A DNA stretch of 64,000 nt from Halobacillus andaensis (lineage in GTDB: Bacteria; Bacillota; Bacilli; Bacillales; Halobacillaceae), in NCBI RefSeq assembly GCF_014636475.1, contig NZ_BMEL01000003.1, positions 434,001 to 498,000 of the forward strand, given 5' to 3'. The notes below the pieces were generated by a model, which worked only from the letters and a program-made list of their open reading frames with translations, made no database searches and was not told where the DNA came from. Position numbers and translations under genes: made by a program. Numbering within the stretch: the first letter of the stretch is position 1; every line of letters begins with the position of its first letter. Of the stretch, positions 9,841 to 18,529 are shown one piece after another.

Positions 9841-12063
9841 TCAAGACAATGTCTTTTTAATTAAATTTTCCCATAATTCTGTGACCTTATTCATTTGCTT
9901 TTGATCGCTTTCGTTTCGGTATAAGAGCCGTTCATAGTAAGTCGTTAGCTGGCGCATGTCATTCGTTTGGTAACGGGCGTCGACCTTATTCGCATAGTCG
10001 CGAAGCGTCTGATTCGAATCACGTTTCAAGTCCCTATTTTCGAGTACCTTCAGTAGGAAAATATAGGCTCTTTCAAATGTGTCTCGGTCTTGGTTTTTTT
10101 TCAGTTTACGTTCGAGATAAGCAGCCATTAAACGGAACCTTGAAAAGTAAAGAATAACTCCTAATCCGACAAGGATACCTGCTGCTATCCATTGGGGAAG
10201 CTGGTTGTTATTATTGCTTGCTCCCGCTGCATTTGTATCGTCTTCACCTTCTGTCTCTTCTTCTTCGGCATTCTGGTTCGGATTTGATGGATCATTTTCA
10301 TCTGAGGCGGAATTGTCATCACTTTCATCATCTGTTGTTGTGTCACTATCATCGTCACTTTCTACCTCTAAGTAAAAGTCTGTGTTGTTTGAAAACCCTT
10401 GAGTAGGTTCAAAGGGAACCCATCCAATTTCTGGAAAATAAACTTCTACCCATGAATGAGCGTTTCCGCTCGTTACTTCATACACATTGAGATCTTCACC
10501 TTGAACAGATTGAGATTCATCTGTGGGCTCACCGCCGGTAAAGCCTTTCACCCAGCGGGCCGGGATGTCCTGTGAGCGCAGAAGGACAACCATCGAGGTG
10601 GAAAAGTTATCACAATACCCAAGCTTTGTATCGAATAGAAACTGGTCCACGTAATCTTCGTGATCTTCTGGAACCTCTACATCTTCGGTGGAATATTCAA
10701 AGTCATTGGCGGCAAAATAGGCTTCCACCGCTTTCGCTTTATCGTAGCGGTTGTCGTCCTCTTCTACAATTTGGCTGGCGAGATTTTCCACACGACTCGG
10801 CAGATTATCTGGAAGCTGCGTATATTGTTCACGAATGTTTTCAGGATCCTCTCCACCTGCTTCACGAAGTTCATTGTACTCAAAAGAGGGCCTCTCGTAC
10901 TCGACGATGTATTCTTCAACCTGAGTCATGCTTCCATCTCGAATGGTGTCAATTTCTCCCGTATTTGTATGAAGCTCCAGGGAAGTATTATTCGGGAATT
11001 GGTCCAGCGAACGAGCTCCATAAGGATAGACCAGCTTGTTAAAGTTTGCTTCTCCCGTAAAGTTTAAGAAGGAGGTGCGTTCTTCGGTTTCTACTTCATT
11101 TGTAAATGTTTCAAATTCTAAGTCATCGGCAGACAATGCACTTGTCTCACCATCCAGGGTATCTTCCCACCCTTTCCCGGTGTACGTGTCTTTTGATTCA
11201 ATACGCCAATATTGTTCGTCATTGGCTAAGGCTTGAAAGACTGGAGTGTCATCTTGGATAAACCCTCCCCCAAGTCTCGAATCATTTTCTCCATAACCGA
11301 CTTTTTGGACGGGACCTTCTCCTCCCTTTCCTGAACCAGCTCCAGGATTGGCACTTGTAAGATAAGGAACTGGATCAGGCCATTGAGGGGTTAACTTAGG
11401 TGAAGAATAACCAATCAAAGTGGATAAGATAATCATCCCTATAAGAGGAAAAAACCAAATATAGGAGGAAGACATCTGTTTAAATGATATTTCTTCCTTT
11501 TCCATTTCTTTATAAAAATGAGATAGTCCAAGAGAGATCATCGACAATGTAAACGTCCGGATAATGGCCCACTTACCGTCATAGATCGTGAATGTATCTA
11601 CGACGGTTACATAAATTATGGTTAAAAGTATGAAGATAAGCATTCGTTTAGCTACAATAAACCAATAGAATAAGAGGTAGCTCATTAACCAAAGTAAAAT
11701 TAAAAACAACAGGCTTCTAAACATTGGGGTCATTTGCCACCATTGCTGTCCTTGGATGACTTGAATATTGTACATAATCTGGTCGTAAATAACAGTAAAC
11801 CAATTACTGCCGAAAATACGCTCTCCCATATAGAGACCATCGATAATAAAAATAAGCCCTAATAATTTTAATGGAACAGATATGACCCAGTTCACTTGGA
11901 GAAATGAAATAAAAAAACAAAAAGCGGCATAGATAAAAAAGACGCTGACATTATTAAAGTCCGCAATAATTTCTAACGGTCGAAGCCATTCCATAAATAG
12001 AAGAAATCCGCAAATATAAATGGCAACTTGATAGAATCGCTGATGCTTATCCGTGAGGTTCAT
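9841..12063 (-). CDS. Transglutaminase-like membrane protein (YebA-like)
   Basis: A 740-residue protein: several N-terminal membrane segments (about residues 10-220), a large extracytoplasmic region with a transglutaminase-like core, an Asp/Glu-rich linker (about 590-640), a further span near 650 and a cytoplasmic tail. Catalytic-type residues are seen in LGYCDNFST (Cys) and NAHSWVEVYFPEIGW (His); the third position reads FEPTQG, Glu rather than the usual Asp. It overlaps the DUF58 gene by one base (TAATG). MoxR/DUF58/transglutaminase sets are common; the substrate is unknown. Confidence 0.9.
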   Translation of the reverse strand: MNLTDKHQRFYQVAIYICGFLLFMEWLRPLEIIADFNNVSVFFIYAAFCFFISFLQVNWVISVPLKLLGLIFIIDGLYMGERIFGSNWFTVIYDQIMYNIQVIQGQQWWQMTPMFRSLLFLILLWLMSYLLFYWFIVAKRMLIFILLTIIYVTVVDTFTIYDGKWAIIRTFTLSMISLGLSHFYKEMEKEEISFKQMSSSYIWFFPLIGMIILSTLIGYSSPKLTPQWPDPVPYLTSANPGAGSGKGGEGPVQKVGYGENDSRLGGGFIQDDTPVFQALANDEQYWRIESKDTYTGKGWEDTLDGETSALSADDLEFETFTNEVETEERTSFLNFTGEANFNKLVYPYGARSLDQFPNNTSLELHTNTGEIDTIRDGSMTQVEEYIVEYERPSFEYNELREAGGEDPENIREQYTQLPDNLPSRVENLASQIVEEDDNRYDKAKAVEAYFAANDFEYSTEDVEVPEDHEDYVDQFLFDTKLGYCDNFSTSMVVLLRSQDIPARWVKGFTGGEPTDESQSVQGEDLNVYEVTSGNAHSWVEVYFPEIGWVPFEPTQGFSNNTDFYLEVESDDDSDTTTDDESDDNSASDENDPSNPNQNAEEEETEGEDDTNAAGASNNNNQLPQWIAAGILVGLGVILYFSRFRLMAAYLERKLKKNQDRDTFERAYIFLLKVLENRDLKRDSNQTLRDYANKVDARYQTNDMRQLTTYYERLLYRNESDQKQMNKVTELWENLIKKTLS

Positions 12064-13328
12064 TATGTATTCACCTCAAATTCTCGTTGAGTTAATTCTT
12101 CTTCCGTCATTACATTTACGACTACTCGGTTATTGCGCAATTTTTTAATTAATTTACGGTCTTGAAAATCCAATTGCTTTTGCGGTCTTACGTAAAAAAA
12201 CACAACACGTTTGCTTTTTTGAGCAATTCGAGTCAGGCTTTCAAGCAGCTGGGGATTAAGCTGATGACTAACAATCAAAACAACAATCCCTGAGGGGAAT
12301 TGAGAACGCTCTCTCTCCAACTGTTTGGCAAACGAGGTTTGTCCAATCGCTTTTATTTTCGCAAGGTGATGATTAATCATTTCTTTATGTTTGTAGTCCT
12401 GCTGGAAAGGAAAATACCTCTTCCCATCGCCAAGCGTCATAAAGGCAAGCTGTGACGAATTTTTATGCATCTCTTCTAACAGGGAAGCACTAAATTCTAC
12501 CGCTCCTTCAAAGCTTAACGGGCTGGCCTTCTCACAATGAACAGCATTTAAAACAAGCAGGATGTCCACACTTTTTTCTTGTTCAAATTCCTTCGTCATC
12601 ATTTGATTGCTTTTCGCTGTGTTCTTCCAGTCAATCCAAGAAAACCGATCTCCTGGAACATATTCTCGAACTCCAGAAACGATGGTTGTATTTTTCTCAT
12701 TTAATTTAAAGGAAGGACTCGCTCCTTGTTCGAAGCTATACGCCTTTTCTGTAAGTCTCACCGGCCTTTGGTAAGGGAAAACAAGAAATTGATGATCTAA
12801 GTTATAAACGTACTCTTTTTTTATAAAACCGAAGAAGTCCCCTGTTTTCACACGTAAGGCTTTCAAATGGTGTTCTCCTCTTGGAACTCTCTGCAATTCA
12901 TATTGATAGCTGATGTGCCTCTTAAACCAAGGAAAGGCTATTTTTTTAACCTGCCGACTTTCTTCATTAAGTAGAACCTCATCCATATATCGATATTTTT
13001 CAATGTTATGATCCTCTGTCATTAAAGAGTTCGGGAAATACTCTTCGATTACACAATAATATATTGGAAATGGAAATCTACGATCTATTGTAACCTCTAC
13101 TTGCACTGTTTCCCCAGCGGTGGCGACACGCTTAGAAAGGTGGCGTGTAACTTTCCATTTATCAAGACGGTAAAAAGTTAGAGCCGTCATATAAATAAGA
13201 AAAGGCAAGAAGCTGTAAAACAAAAACCAGCTTACAAAGCCTCCTTGAAACATGGCGTAGGAAAAAAGCACAAGAAACAGAACAGAGACAATAATGATCC
13301 TTGCTGTGAAATGAAAGGTTTGTCTCAT
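12063..13328 (-). CDS. DUF58 domain protein (YeaD-like)
   Basis: A 421-residue protein with two N-terminal membrane segments (about residues 8-50) and a C-terminal DUF58 domain, recognised by VREYVPGDRFSWIDWKNTAKS followed by a von Willebrand A-like core (VDILLVLNAV). Such proteins pair with MoxR ATPases and transglutaminase-like membrane proteins, probably in envelope protein handling. It overlaps moxR by 4 bp and the transglutaminase gene by 1 bp. Confidence 0.9.
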   Translation of the reverse strand: MRQTFHFTARIIIVSVLFLVLFSYAMFQGGFVSWFLFYSFLPFLIYMTALTFYRLDKWKVTRHLSKRVATAGETVQVEVTIDRRFPFPIYYCVIEEYFPNSLMTEDHNIEKYRYMDEVLLNEESRQVKKIAFPWFKRHISYQYELQRVPRGEHHLKALRVKTGDFFGFIKKEYVYNLDHQFLVFPYQRPVRLTEKAYSFEQGASPSFKLNEKNTTIVSGVREYVPGDRFSWIDWKNTAKSNQMMTKEFEQEKSVDILLVLNAVHCEKASPLSFEGAVEFSASLLEEMHKNSSQLAFMTLGDGKRYFPFQQDYKHKEMINHHLAKIKAIGQTSFAKQLERERSQFPSGIVVLIVSHQLNPQLLESLTRIAQKSKRVVFFYVRPQKQLDFQDRKLIKKLRNNRVVVNVMTEEELTQREFEVNT

Positions 13329-14290
13329 TCACTCACATTCCTCTGTACAGGTACAACAATGTCCGATAGTATGTCTGAAACAATATCTTCAGCGGTGGTC
13401 CCTTCGAACTTCGTTTCAGACGTTAAAATGATGCGATGGGATAAAACGTTCGCCGCCAGGAATTTCACGTCATCAGGGAGAACATAGTCACGGTCTTTAA
13501 TAAAAGCATAAGCTTTGGCCGCTTTCATTAATGCAATTGAGCCTCGAGGGCTGACTCCGAGGTAAACCCCTTCATGCTTTCTAGTCCCTGTTACTAAGTC
13601 CACTATATACCGATGAACAGTAGAATCTACATATACTTCTTCAACTTGGTGCTGTAATTCAATCAACTCATCTCGAGTAATAACTGCTTCTACTTCATGA
13701 ATGGGGTGACTCCCTGAGGTACGAGCCAGCATCTCCATTTCCTGCTTATCAGTTGGATAGCCCATCTTTAATTTTAATAGGAAACGATCTAGCTGAGCTT
13801 CAGGGAGGGGATATGTTCCTTCGTACTCGATTGGATTTTGAGTAGCCATAACAAAAAATGGGCGTTGAAGGGGTACAGCTTCACCATCTACAGTAATATT
13901 GGTCTCTTCCATTCCCTCTAGTAGAGAGGATTGAGTTTTTGGAGAGGTTCGGTTTATTTCATCGGCCAGCACAATATTTCCGAGAATAGGTCCTGGACGA
14001 AATTCAAATTCTAGTGTTTTTGGGTTATATATTGAAACTCCAGTTACGTCAGAAGGCAGTAAGTCGGGGGTAAATTGAATTCGTTTAAAGTCGCAATCTA
14101 GAGATTTGGCTAATGTTCTTACAAGCATTGTCTTCCCTACACCAGGAACATCCTCTAAAAGTACATGCCCTTTAGCTAACAATGCGACTACGCTTAATAA
14201 CGCTTCCTCATCCTTTCCGATCATTACCTTATTAATATTTCTTAAGACTTCTGAAATTTTAGGGTGATATAGGAACGTTTGATTACTCAT
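13325..14290 (-). CDS. MoxR-family AAA+ ATPase (YeaC-like)
   Basis: A 321-residue AAA+ ATPase. Walker A is in EDVPGVGKTMLV (around residue 48-59), Walker B in VLADEINRTSPKTQ, and sensor-type MATQNPIEYEGTYPLPEAQLDRF follows. MoxR proteins act as chaperone-like ATPases with partner DUF58/VWA proteins, which is the next gene here. First gene of the three-gene operon; its promoter lies in the AT-rich 510-base gap upstream. Confidence 0.93.
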   Translation of the reverse strand: MSNQTFLYHPKISEVLRNINKVMIGKDEEALLSVVALLAKGHVLLEDVPGVGKTMLVRTLAKSLDCDFKRIQFTPDLLPSDVTGVSIYNPKTLEFEFRPGPILGNIVLADEINRTSPKTQSSLLEGMEETNITVDGEAVPLQRPFFVMATQNPIEYEGTYPLPEAQLDRFLLKLKMGYPTDKQEMEMLARTSGSHPIHEVEAVITRDELIELQHQVEEVYVDSTVHRYIVDLVTGTRKHEGVYLGVSPRGSIALMKAAKAYAFIKDRDYVLPDDVKFLAANVLSHRIILTSETKFEGTTAEDIVSDILSDIVVPVQRNVSE

Positions 14291-14800
14291 TTAGTTAGAT
14301 CCCTCGCTTCTATGACACTATTTTCTGAAAACTCACTCTTACTTCTAACTATACTATATCTAAAGTCGTACGACAAAAATTGTGTATCCTTGATTTTATT
14401 AAACAAATTGGCGTGAAATTACACTGTATTTCCTGGGAAATACGATCGCATTTACTCGATTTCTATCTAATTTGGTCAAAACTCTTACATTTGTAACATA
14501 GGTGTAATAAACGTAACAATGTTACCCTTCTTTAGACCTTGTCAACAGATATGTTTTACCAATTGTTATCAGTGTAACCTTACACATTCCAATTGGCCAT
14601 AAAGATTGTTTCATATGAAGATTTTGGGAATCATTATAATATCAATAAAAAATCACTCTATTTTTCTAGTATTCTCTCTTTGCATTACTTTTTAGACGAC
14701 TTAGCTATACTTTTCTAAATTTAACCATAAATATTACACAAAACGGATGATAGGATGAAGTTGTTGAAAAAAACAAAACTTTTCAAGGAGGAATACAAAC
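14291..14800. other. AT-rich divergent intergenic region
   Basis: About 510 bases between the divergently read moxR-like and CAP-domain genes. I see no coding potential. It must hold both promoters. Several short palindromic pieces such as GTAACATAGG...GTAACAATGTTAC occur around 14490-14530. The CAP gene has a strong AAGGAGG at its start. Nothing else could be assigned. Confidence 0.5.
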
Positions 14801-15610
14801 ATGAAAGTGAAGTCACTGATTGTTTCAGGAGCCCTTGCCCTTTCCGTATTGGCAGCTCCAGCTACTTCTCTAGCTTCTACAGGAGATAGCGAGGTAAAAG
14901 TAAACCAACAACACATTAATATAGAAAGCGTTCTTCAATGGGTTAATCAAAATGAAGACGCACTAAAAGCAAATAACCTTCAACAAGTGGACATTCAGTC
15001 TCTTCTAGAGCAGTTCCAAGTTGAACAGCCTGCTCAAGAGCAGCCAGAAGCTCCTGCCGAAGAGCAGCCAAAGCAGGAAGCACCTGAACAGCAGCCTGCA
15101 GAACAGCAACAAGAAAAAGCTCCAGAAGAGCCAGCTGAAGCTCCACAAGAGCAAGCAGCACCAGCTGAACAGCCCGCTGAAGAACAAGCTACTCAAGAAC
15201 AAACTACAGAACAAGCGGAAGCAAGCTCTGAAGTATCTGCATTTGAACAGCAAGTCGTAGATTTAACGAACGAAGAACGTGCCAAACAAGGACTAGCACC
15301 ACTTGAGCTAGATGTAGAACTTAGCGGAGTAGCTAAAGATAAATCACTAGACATGCAGCAAAACAACTATTTCTCACACGACAGCCCAACACACGGGTCA
15401 CCGTTTGATATGATGAATGCATATGGAATTGACTATACAACTGCAGGTGAAAACATTGCGATGGGGCAAACGACACCTGAACAAGTTGTCCAAGGCTGGA
15501 TGAACAGCGAAGGTCACCGTGAGAACATTATGAACTCATCCTTTACTCATATTGGTGTAGGACATGCTGAGGACGGTAACTACTGGACTCAAATGTTTAT
15601 CGGTAAATAA
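14801..15610 (+). CDS. Secreted CAP/SCP-domain protein with Gln/Glu/Pro/Ala-rich linker
   Basis: A 269-residue secreted protein. Residues 1-25 form a signal peptide ending near SLAS. Residues about 70-145 are a low-complexity linker of Glu, Gln, Ala and Pro. The C-terminal 125 residues are a YkwD-type CAP domain: VVDLTNEERAKQGLAPL, FSHDSPTHGSPFDMM, GENIAMGQ and HRENIMNSSFTHIGVG. CAP proteins of spore formers are usually wall-associated; the exact role is unknown. A strong ribosome site (CAAGGAGG) and a terminator at 15636-15668 frame a single-gene unit. Confidence 0.92.
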   Translation: MKVKSLIVSGALALSVLAAPATSLASTGDSEVKVNQQHINIESVLQWVNQNEDALKANNLQQVDIQSLLEQFQVEQPAQEQPEAPAEEQPKQEAPEQQPAEQQQEKAPEEPAEAPQEQAAPAEQPAEEQATQEQTTEQAEASSEVSAFEQQVVDLTNEERAKQGLAPLELDVELSGVAKDKSLDMQQNNYFSHDSPTHGSPFDMMNAYGIDYTTAGENIAMGQTTPEQVVQGWMNSEGHRENIMNSSFTHIGVGHAEDGNYWTQMFIGK

Positions 15611-15635
15611 CTAATAAAGTATTTTTTTGACACAC

Positions 15636-15668
15636 CCACCGAGGTTTAGTAATCTCGGTGGTTTTTTT
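15636..15668 (+). terminator. Rho-independent terminator after CAP gene
   Basis: CCACCGAG and CTCGGTGG form an 8-bp stem followed by eight T. It ends the CAP gene transcript and may also serve the convergent mini WYL gene. Confidence 0.9.
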
Positions 15669-15901
15669 TATGAAACACCTTTTAATCTTTTATTACCGCG
15701 AGGAAAGGCTGATAATATATTCACTTTATTAAATGTTCTTACTTGGTTTTTAGAGTAACAAAAGGCAATAATGTATTCAGATTGCACTTGTAATACTTGA
15801 ATCACCCTTTGAGATACCTCTCCTTGTACCGATAAATAAATGATCTCCACTTTCTCTTTTCTTTCTGCACTTCTTTTTATCCACCCTTCCATATTACTCA
15901 C
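15668..15901 (-). CDS. Small WYL-like protein, LexA box in promoter
   Basis: A 77-residue protein with the strand pattern of a minimal WYL-type SH3 barrel: VEIIYLSVQGEVSQRVIQVL, then YIIAFCYSKNQVRTFNKVNIL. WYL domains bind nucleic acid or small ligands and often regulate DNA damage or defence genes; here no helix-turn-helix is present. A LexA-type operator lies between the -10 and the ATG, so SOS control is likely. AAGGGGTGAG serves as ribosome site. Family assignment comes from motif recognition only. Confidence 0.6.
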   Translation of the reverse strand: MSNMEGWIKRSAERKEKVEIIYLSVQGEVSQRVIQVLQVQSEYIIAFCYSKNQVRTFNKVNILSAFPRGNKRLKGVS

Positions 15902-15910
15902 CCCTTAATA

Positions 15911-15955
15911 CGAACGTTTGTTCTTATTATACTAATAATCCTTTCTTTTATGCAA
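15911..15955 (-). promoter_or_regulatory. SigA-type promoter with LexA box
   Basis: On the minus strand: -35 TTGCAT (15950-15955), an 18-base spacer, -10 TATAAT (15926-15931) and, just downstream, AGAACAAACGTTCG (15911-15924). The core GAAC-N4-GTTC is exact for the Gram-positive LexA (DinR) operator and one outer base differs. Its place at the start site fits repression of the mini WYL gene. Confidence 0.75.
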
Positions 15956-16017
15956 TAAAATGTAGTTCATACGAACAAGAAATCCTTTACCCTGCATCTT
16001 TTAATTAGGAGGATAGG

Positions 16018-16077
16018 ATGAATTTTCCTATTTCTTGTTTATCATTCGCATTTAACGTAAAAACCCTCTATAGTTAA
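16018..16077 (+). CDS. Possible 19-residue peptide upstream of SOD gene
   Basis: ATG preceded by a perfect AGGAGG five bases away, then 18 codons and TAA. The peptide is MNFPISCLSFAFNVKTLYS. It ends 30 bases before the SOD gene. It could be a leader peptide, or the ribosome site may be chance. I do not recognise the product. Confidence 0.25.
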   Translation: MNFPISCLSFAFNVKTLYS

Positions 16078-16106
16078 ATGCATTTTATAAGGAGGTCACA
16101 CCCCGT

Positions 16107-16733
16107 ATGAAGAAATGGCTATACTTAATGGCAGTAATAACATTATTGTTTTTCATCGCAGCTTGTGGAGAAGATAATGAACAGACAGACGCTCCTGATA
16201 CAGGTGATAACCAAACTTCTACTGAACAAGGAGCTAACAGTGACGAAACGGAAGAATCTGAAGAAGACGGGGAATCCGAGATGGTAACCGTGTCTATGAT
16301 GGATGGAGAAGGTGAAGAAATTGGAGAAGCTGAATTGATCGAGCAGGACAGTGGAGTACTTATTTACCTTGAAGCTTCTAAATTACCTGAGGGTGAACGC
16401 GGCTTCCACATCCACGAAAGCGGCTTATGTGAAGGGCCTGATTTTAAATCGGCGGGCGATCACTTTAACCCAACGAATGTAAGTCATGGGACAGAATCTG
16501 AAGACGGTCCTCATGCCGGTGATCTTCCAAACCTTGAAGTAGAAGAAGATGGTTCTGTTGAGCAGGAGATTACAGCGGAAGAAGTAACTCTTGCCTCCGG
16601 TGAAGACCATTCGTTATTAGATGAAGATGGCACCGCATTAGTAGTACACGGGGAAGCTGATGACAACGAATCACAGCCAGCTGGTGACGCTGGAGATCGA
16701 ATCGCGTGCGGAGAAATTAATGAAGAAGATTAA
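16107..16733 (+). CDS. Cu/Zn superoxide dismutase lipoprotein (SodC/YojM-like)
   Basis: A 208-residue lipoprotein: signal peptide with lipobox FIAACGED (Cys near residue 20), an acidic linker to about residue 60, then a Cu/Zn SOD domain. Metal-ligand motifs are visible: GFHIHESG (two Cu His), DHFNP (bridging His), SHGTES and GPHAGDLPN (Zn His and Asp) and VVHGEADD (Cu His). Cysteines in GLCEGP and IACGE can form the usual disulphide. All expected ligands are kept, unlike the B. subtilis relative reported to lack some copper ligands. It likely removes superoxide at the cell surface. Confidence 0.92.
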   Translation: MKKWLYLMAVITLLFFIAACGEDNEQTDAPDTGDNQTSTEQGANSDETEESEEDGESEMVTVSMMDGEGEEIGEAELIEQDSGVLIYLEASKLPEGERGFHIHESGLCEGPDFKSAGDHFNPTNVSHGTESEDGPHAGDLPNLEVEEDGSVEQEITAEEVTLASGEDHSLLDEDGTALVVHGEADDNESQPAGDAGDRIACGEINEED

Positions 16734-16797
16734 ACTTGAAAAGGCTCTTCCATTTTTGAAGAGCCTCAGGCTGTTGCAAAAGCTTTGACGGATGGAG

Positions 16798-16919
16798 AAA
16801 AGGAACAGGAAAAGCGCCGCTTTCCGCGGGGCAAGACGGAAAGTCTCCTCGGTCTGCGACCTCCTGGACCTCTCCTGTCTGCTCACCTCGAAGGAATCGT
16901 CACTTTTTCCGTTCCTTTG
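16798..16919. repeat. Dispersed intergenic repeat, GCTTTCCGCGGG type
   Basis: Imperfect terminal inverted repeats of about 19 bases: AAAAGGAACAGGAAAAGCG on the left, and CACTTTTTCCGTTCCTTTG on the right. Inside is GCCGCTTTCCGCGGGGCAAG, a sequence type that recurs in part at 43480-43500 and 63474-63496. It resembles noncoding repeats common in Bacillaceae intergenic DNA. No transposase is present. Confidence 0.6.
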
Positions 16920-16983
16920 ATCAAAACACTGGTCTCTGCTAATATCACAATGGCACGGCTTGTCCCTTAGTATACTTTTATCG

Positions 16984-17111
16984 TAAAAGGGTCTTAGGAA
17001 ACGGCGAGACTTCTATGGGAAACACGAATAAGGTGTGACCCCGGAAGGCGTAATCCTGAGGAGACACACCATTCGTCCATGAAAAGGGAGTCGTTTCCTG
17101 GAACCCTTTAT
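16984..17111. repeat. Second imperfect inverted-repeat element
   Basis: Outer arms TAAAAGGGTCTTAGGAAACG (16984-17003) and CGTTTCCTGGAACCCTTTA (17092-17110) pair over most of their length. Inner arms GGTGTG (17052-17057) and CACACC (17065-17070) also pair. The layout GGCGAGACTTCTATGGGAAA...ACCCCGGAAGGCG resembles a decayed copy of a widespread Bacillaceae intergenic repeat (GGCGAGACTCCTGCGGGAA type). Such folding suggests an RNA-like structure or a miniature mobile element. Confidence 0.55.
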
Positions 17112-17316
17112 TCTACCTAATGAAAGAAACTTTCACATGCGTTAAAACAATGCAGCGAAAACGAAGGTCCCTCTAGAAGCTGAGGCTCTTCCTTTTTCGT
17201 GGCTTACGACACACAGAATACAGAGAGATCCGTGGAAAGGATTGAAAATCTAGTAATGGTTTACATGGAAGAAACTTTGATATGCGCGATTGAAAAATGA
17301 AGCCACCTTCATAGGG

Positions 17317-18516
17317 TCACCTCGCGTAATGAGAGATTACTTTTTTTACAGCTTTAATTACGTCTTTGACATCCGCTTTTGTCATGCCAGGAAACAACGG
17401 AAGTGTAATAATCTCTTCATAGACTTCTTCGGCAGTTGGGCAAAGTCCTTTTTCATAACCTAATTGCTGATAATAGGGGTGCCAGTACACAGGAATATAA
17501 TGTACGTTCACACCAATATTCTCTTTTTGTAACGCCTCGAACACTTGCTTACGCGTCCCTGACAGTCGCTCCATTTTGAGTCGCAGGATATAGAGGTGCC
17601 AGCTTGAATCACACCCCGTTTTAAGCATTGGGGTGATTACTTCATGGACGTCTTGAAAAGCTTTCGTATACATTGCTGCGTACTTCTTCCTTTTCGCTAT
17701 AAACTGATCGAGTTTATTAAGCTGGCTGTGACCTAAAGCAGCTTGCAGGTCTGTCATCCGATAGTTAAAACCTAAGCTTTGCATTTCATAGTACCAAGGA
17801 CCATGAGAAGTACCTACGAATACCCCGGATTCACAACCCGCTATCCCATGATTTCGAAAGCGAACGAGCTTCTCGTAGTAATCTTTTCGGTTTGTCGTAA
17901 TTACGCCGCCTTCTCCTGTAGTTACATGGTTTACAGGATGAAAGCTAAACATGGTCATATCACTAAGTGCACCCACGTCCCTGCTTTTATAACGAGCCCC
18001 AAGCGCGTGTGATGCATCTTCGATCACTGGGATGCCATGGGCTTTAGCAATCGCAAGGATATCATCATACGCAGCAGGCTGCCCTGTAAAATCAACCGGA
18101 ATGATCGCTTTCGTTTTATCCGTAATCAAAGATTGAATCGATGAAGGAGAGATCGTATACGTATTTGGGTCAATATCTGCAAATACAGGCATAGCGTCTA
18201 AGTAGAGTGCGCAGTTTGCACTTGCGAGGAAGGCCATCGGACTCGTGATCACTTCATCATTCTTTTTGACACCAGCAGCAAAACAAGCGGCATGAAGTGC
18301 TGCCGTTCCATTTGCAAAAGCTACACAATAATTAGCCCCAACGTAATCACTTATTTTTTGCTCAAACTTATAGATTTCTGGACCTGTCGTTAGAAAGTCA
18401 CTTTTTAGTACTTGAACAACTTTTTTTACATCTTCATCATCAACTGATTGGCTTCCATAAGGAAGATAAGTCTCCCGAACCGGTTTTCCTCCTTGAATGG
18501 CTAGTTTTTTGCTCAT
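17317..18516 (-). CDS. DegT/DnrJ/EryC1/StrS family protein with catalytic Lys replaced by Asn
   Basis: A 399-residue member of the PLP-dependent sugar aminotransferase family, closest by motif to PseC-type UDP-sugar transaminases. FANGTAALHAACFAAG, PVDFTGQPA and VIEDASHALGARY (PLP Asp) are intact, as is TTGEGG. The lysine that should form the Schiff base in SFHPVK is Asn196 (SFHPVNHVTTGEGG, codon AAC at 17929-17931). It may be a dehydratase-like variant, a non-enzymatic member, or a base error. It lies 13 bases after the epimerase gene, with which it forms a two-gene nucleotide-sugar unit. Confidence 0.85.
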   Translation of the reverse strand: MSKKLAIQGGKPVRETYLPYGSQSVDDEDVKKVVQVLKSDFLTTGPEIYKFEQKISDYVGANYCVAFANGTAALHAACFAAGVKKNDEVITSPMAFLASANCALYLDAMPVFADIDPNTYTISPSSIQSLITDKTKAIIPVDFTGQPAAYDDILAIAKAHGIPVIEDASHALGARYKSRDVGALSDMTMFSFHPVNHVTTGEGGVITTNRKDYYEKLVRFRNHGIAGCESGVFVGTSHGPWYYEMQSLGFNYRMTDLQAALGHSQLNKLDQFIAKRKKYAAMYTKAFQDVHEVITPMLKTGCDSSWHLYILRLKMERLSGTRKQVFEALQKENIGVNVHYIPVYWHPYYQQLGYEKGLCPTAEEVYEEIITLPLFPGMTKADVKDVIKAVKKVISHYAR

Positions 18517-18529
18517 AATGAACTCCTCA

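Larger units (their letters stand above)
16741..17316. other. Repeat-rich intergenic region
   Basis: About 575 bases with no gene. It opens with a terminator for the SOD gene (GGCTCTTC...GAAGAGCC, 16743-16766), then holds a 27-base motif shared with 22606-22632, and two separate imperfect inverted-repeat elements listed below. The remainder to 17316 shows nothing assignable. Confidence 0.7.

Noticed and set aside
10218-11236. Plus-strand open frames opposite the transglutaminase gene
   Set aside because: They are antisense shadows of a well-supported gene, without ribosome sites or recognisable products.
15005-15260. Long open frames in other phases across the CAP gene linker
   Set aside because: They arise from the Gln/Glu/Pro/Ala codon bias of the linker and have no start site or family resemblance.
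15965-15977. GTTCATACGAAC as a second LexA box
   Set aside because: The half-sites are in the opposite order (GTTC-N4-GAAC) to the LexA operator GAAC-N4-GTTC.
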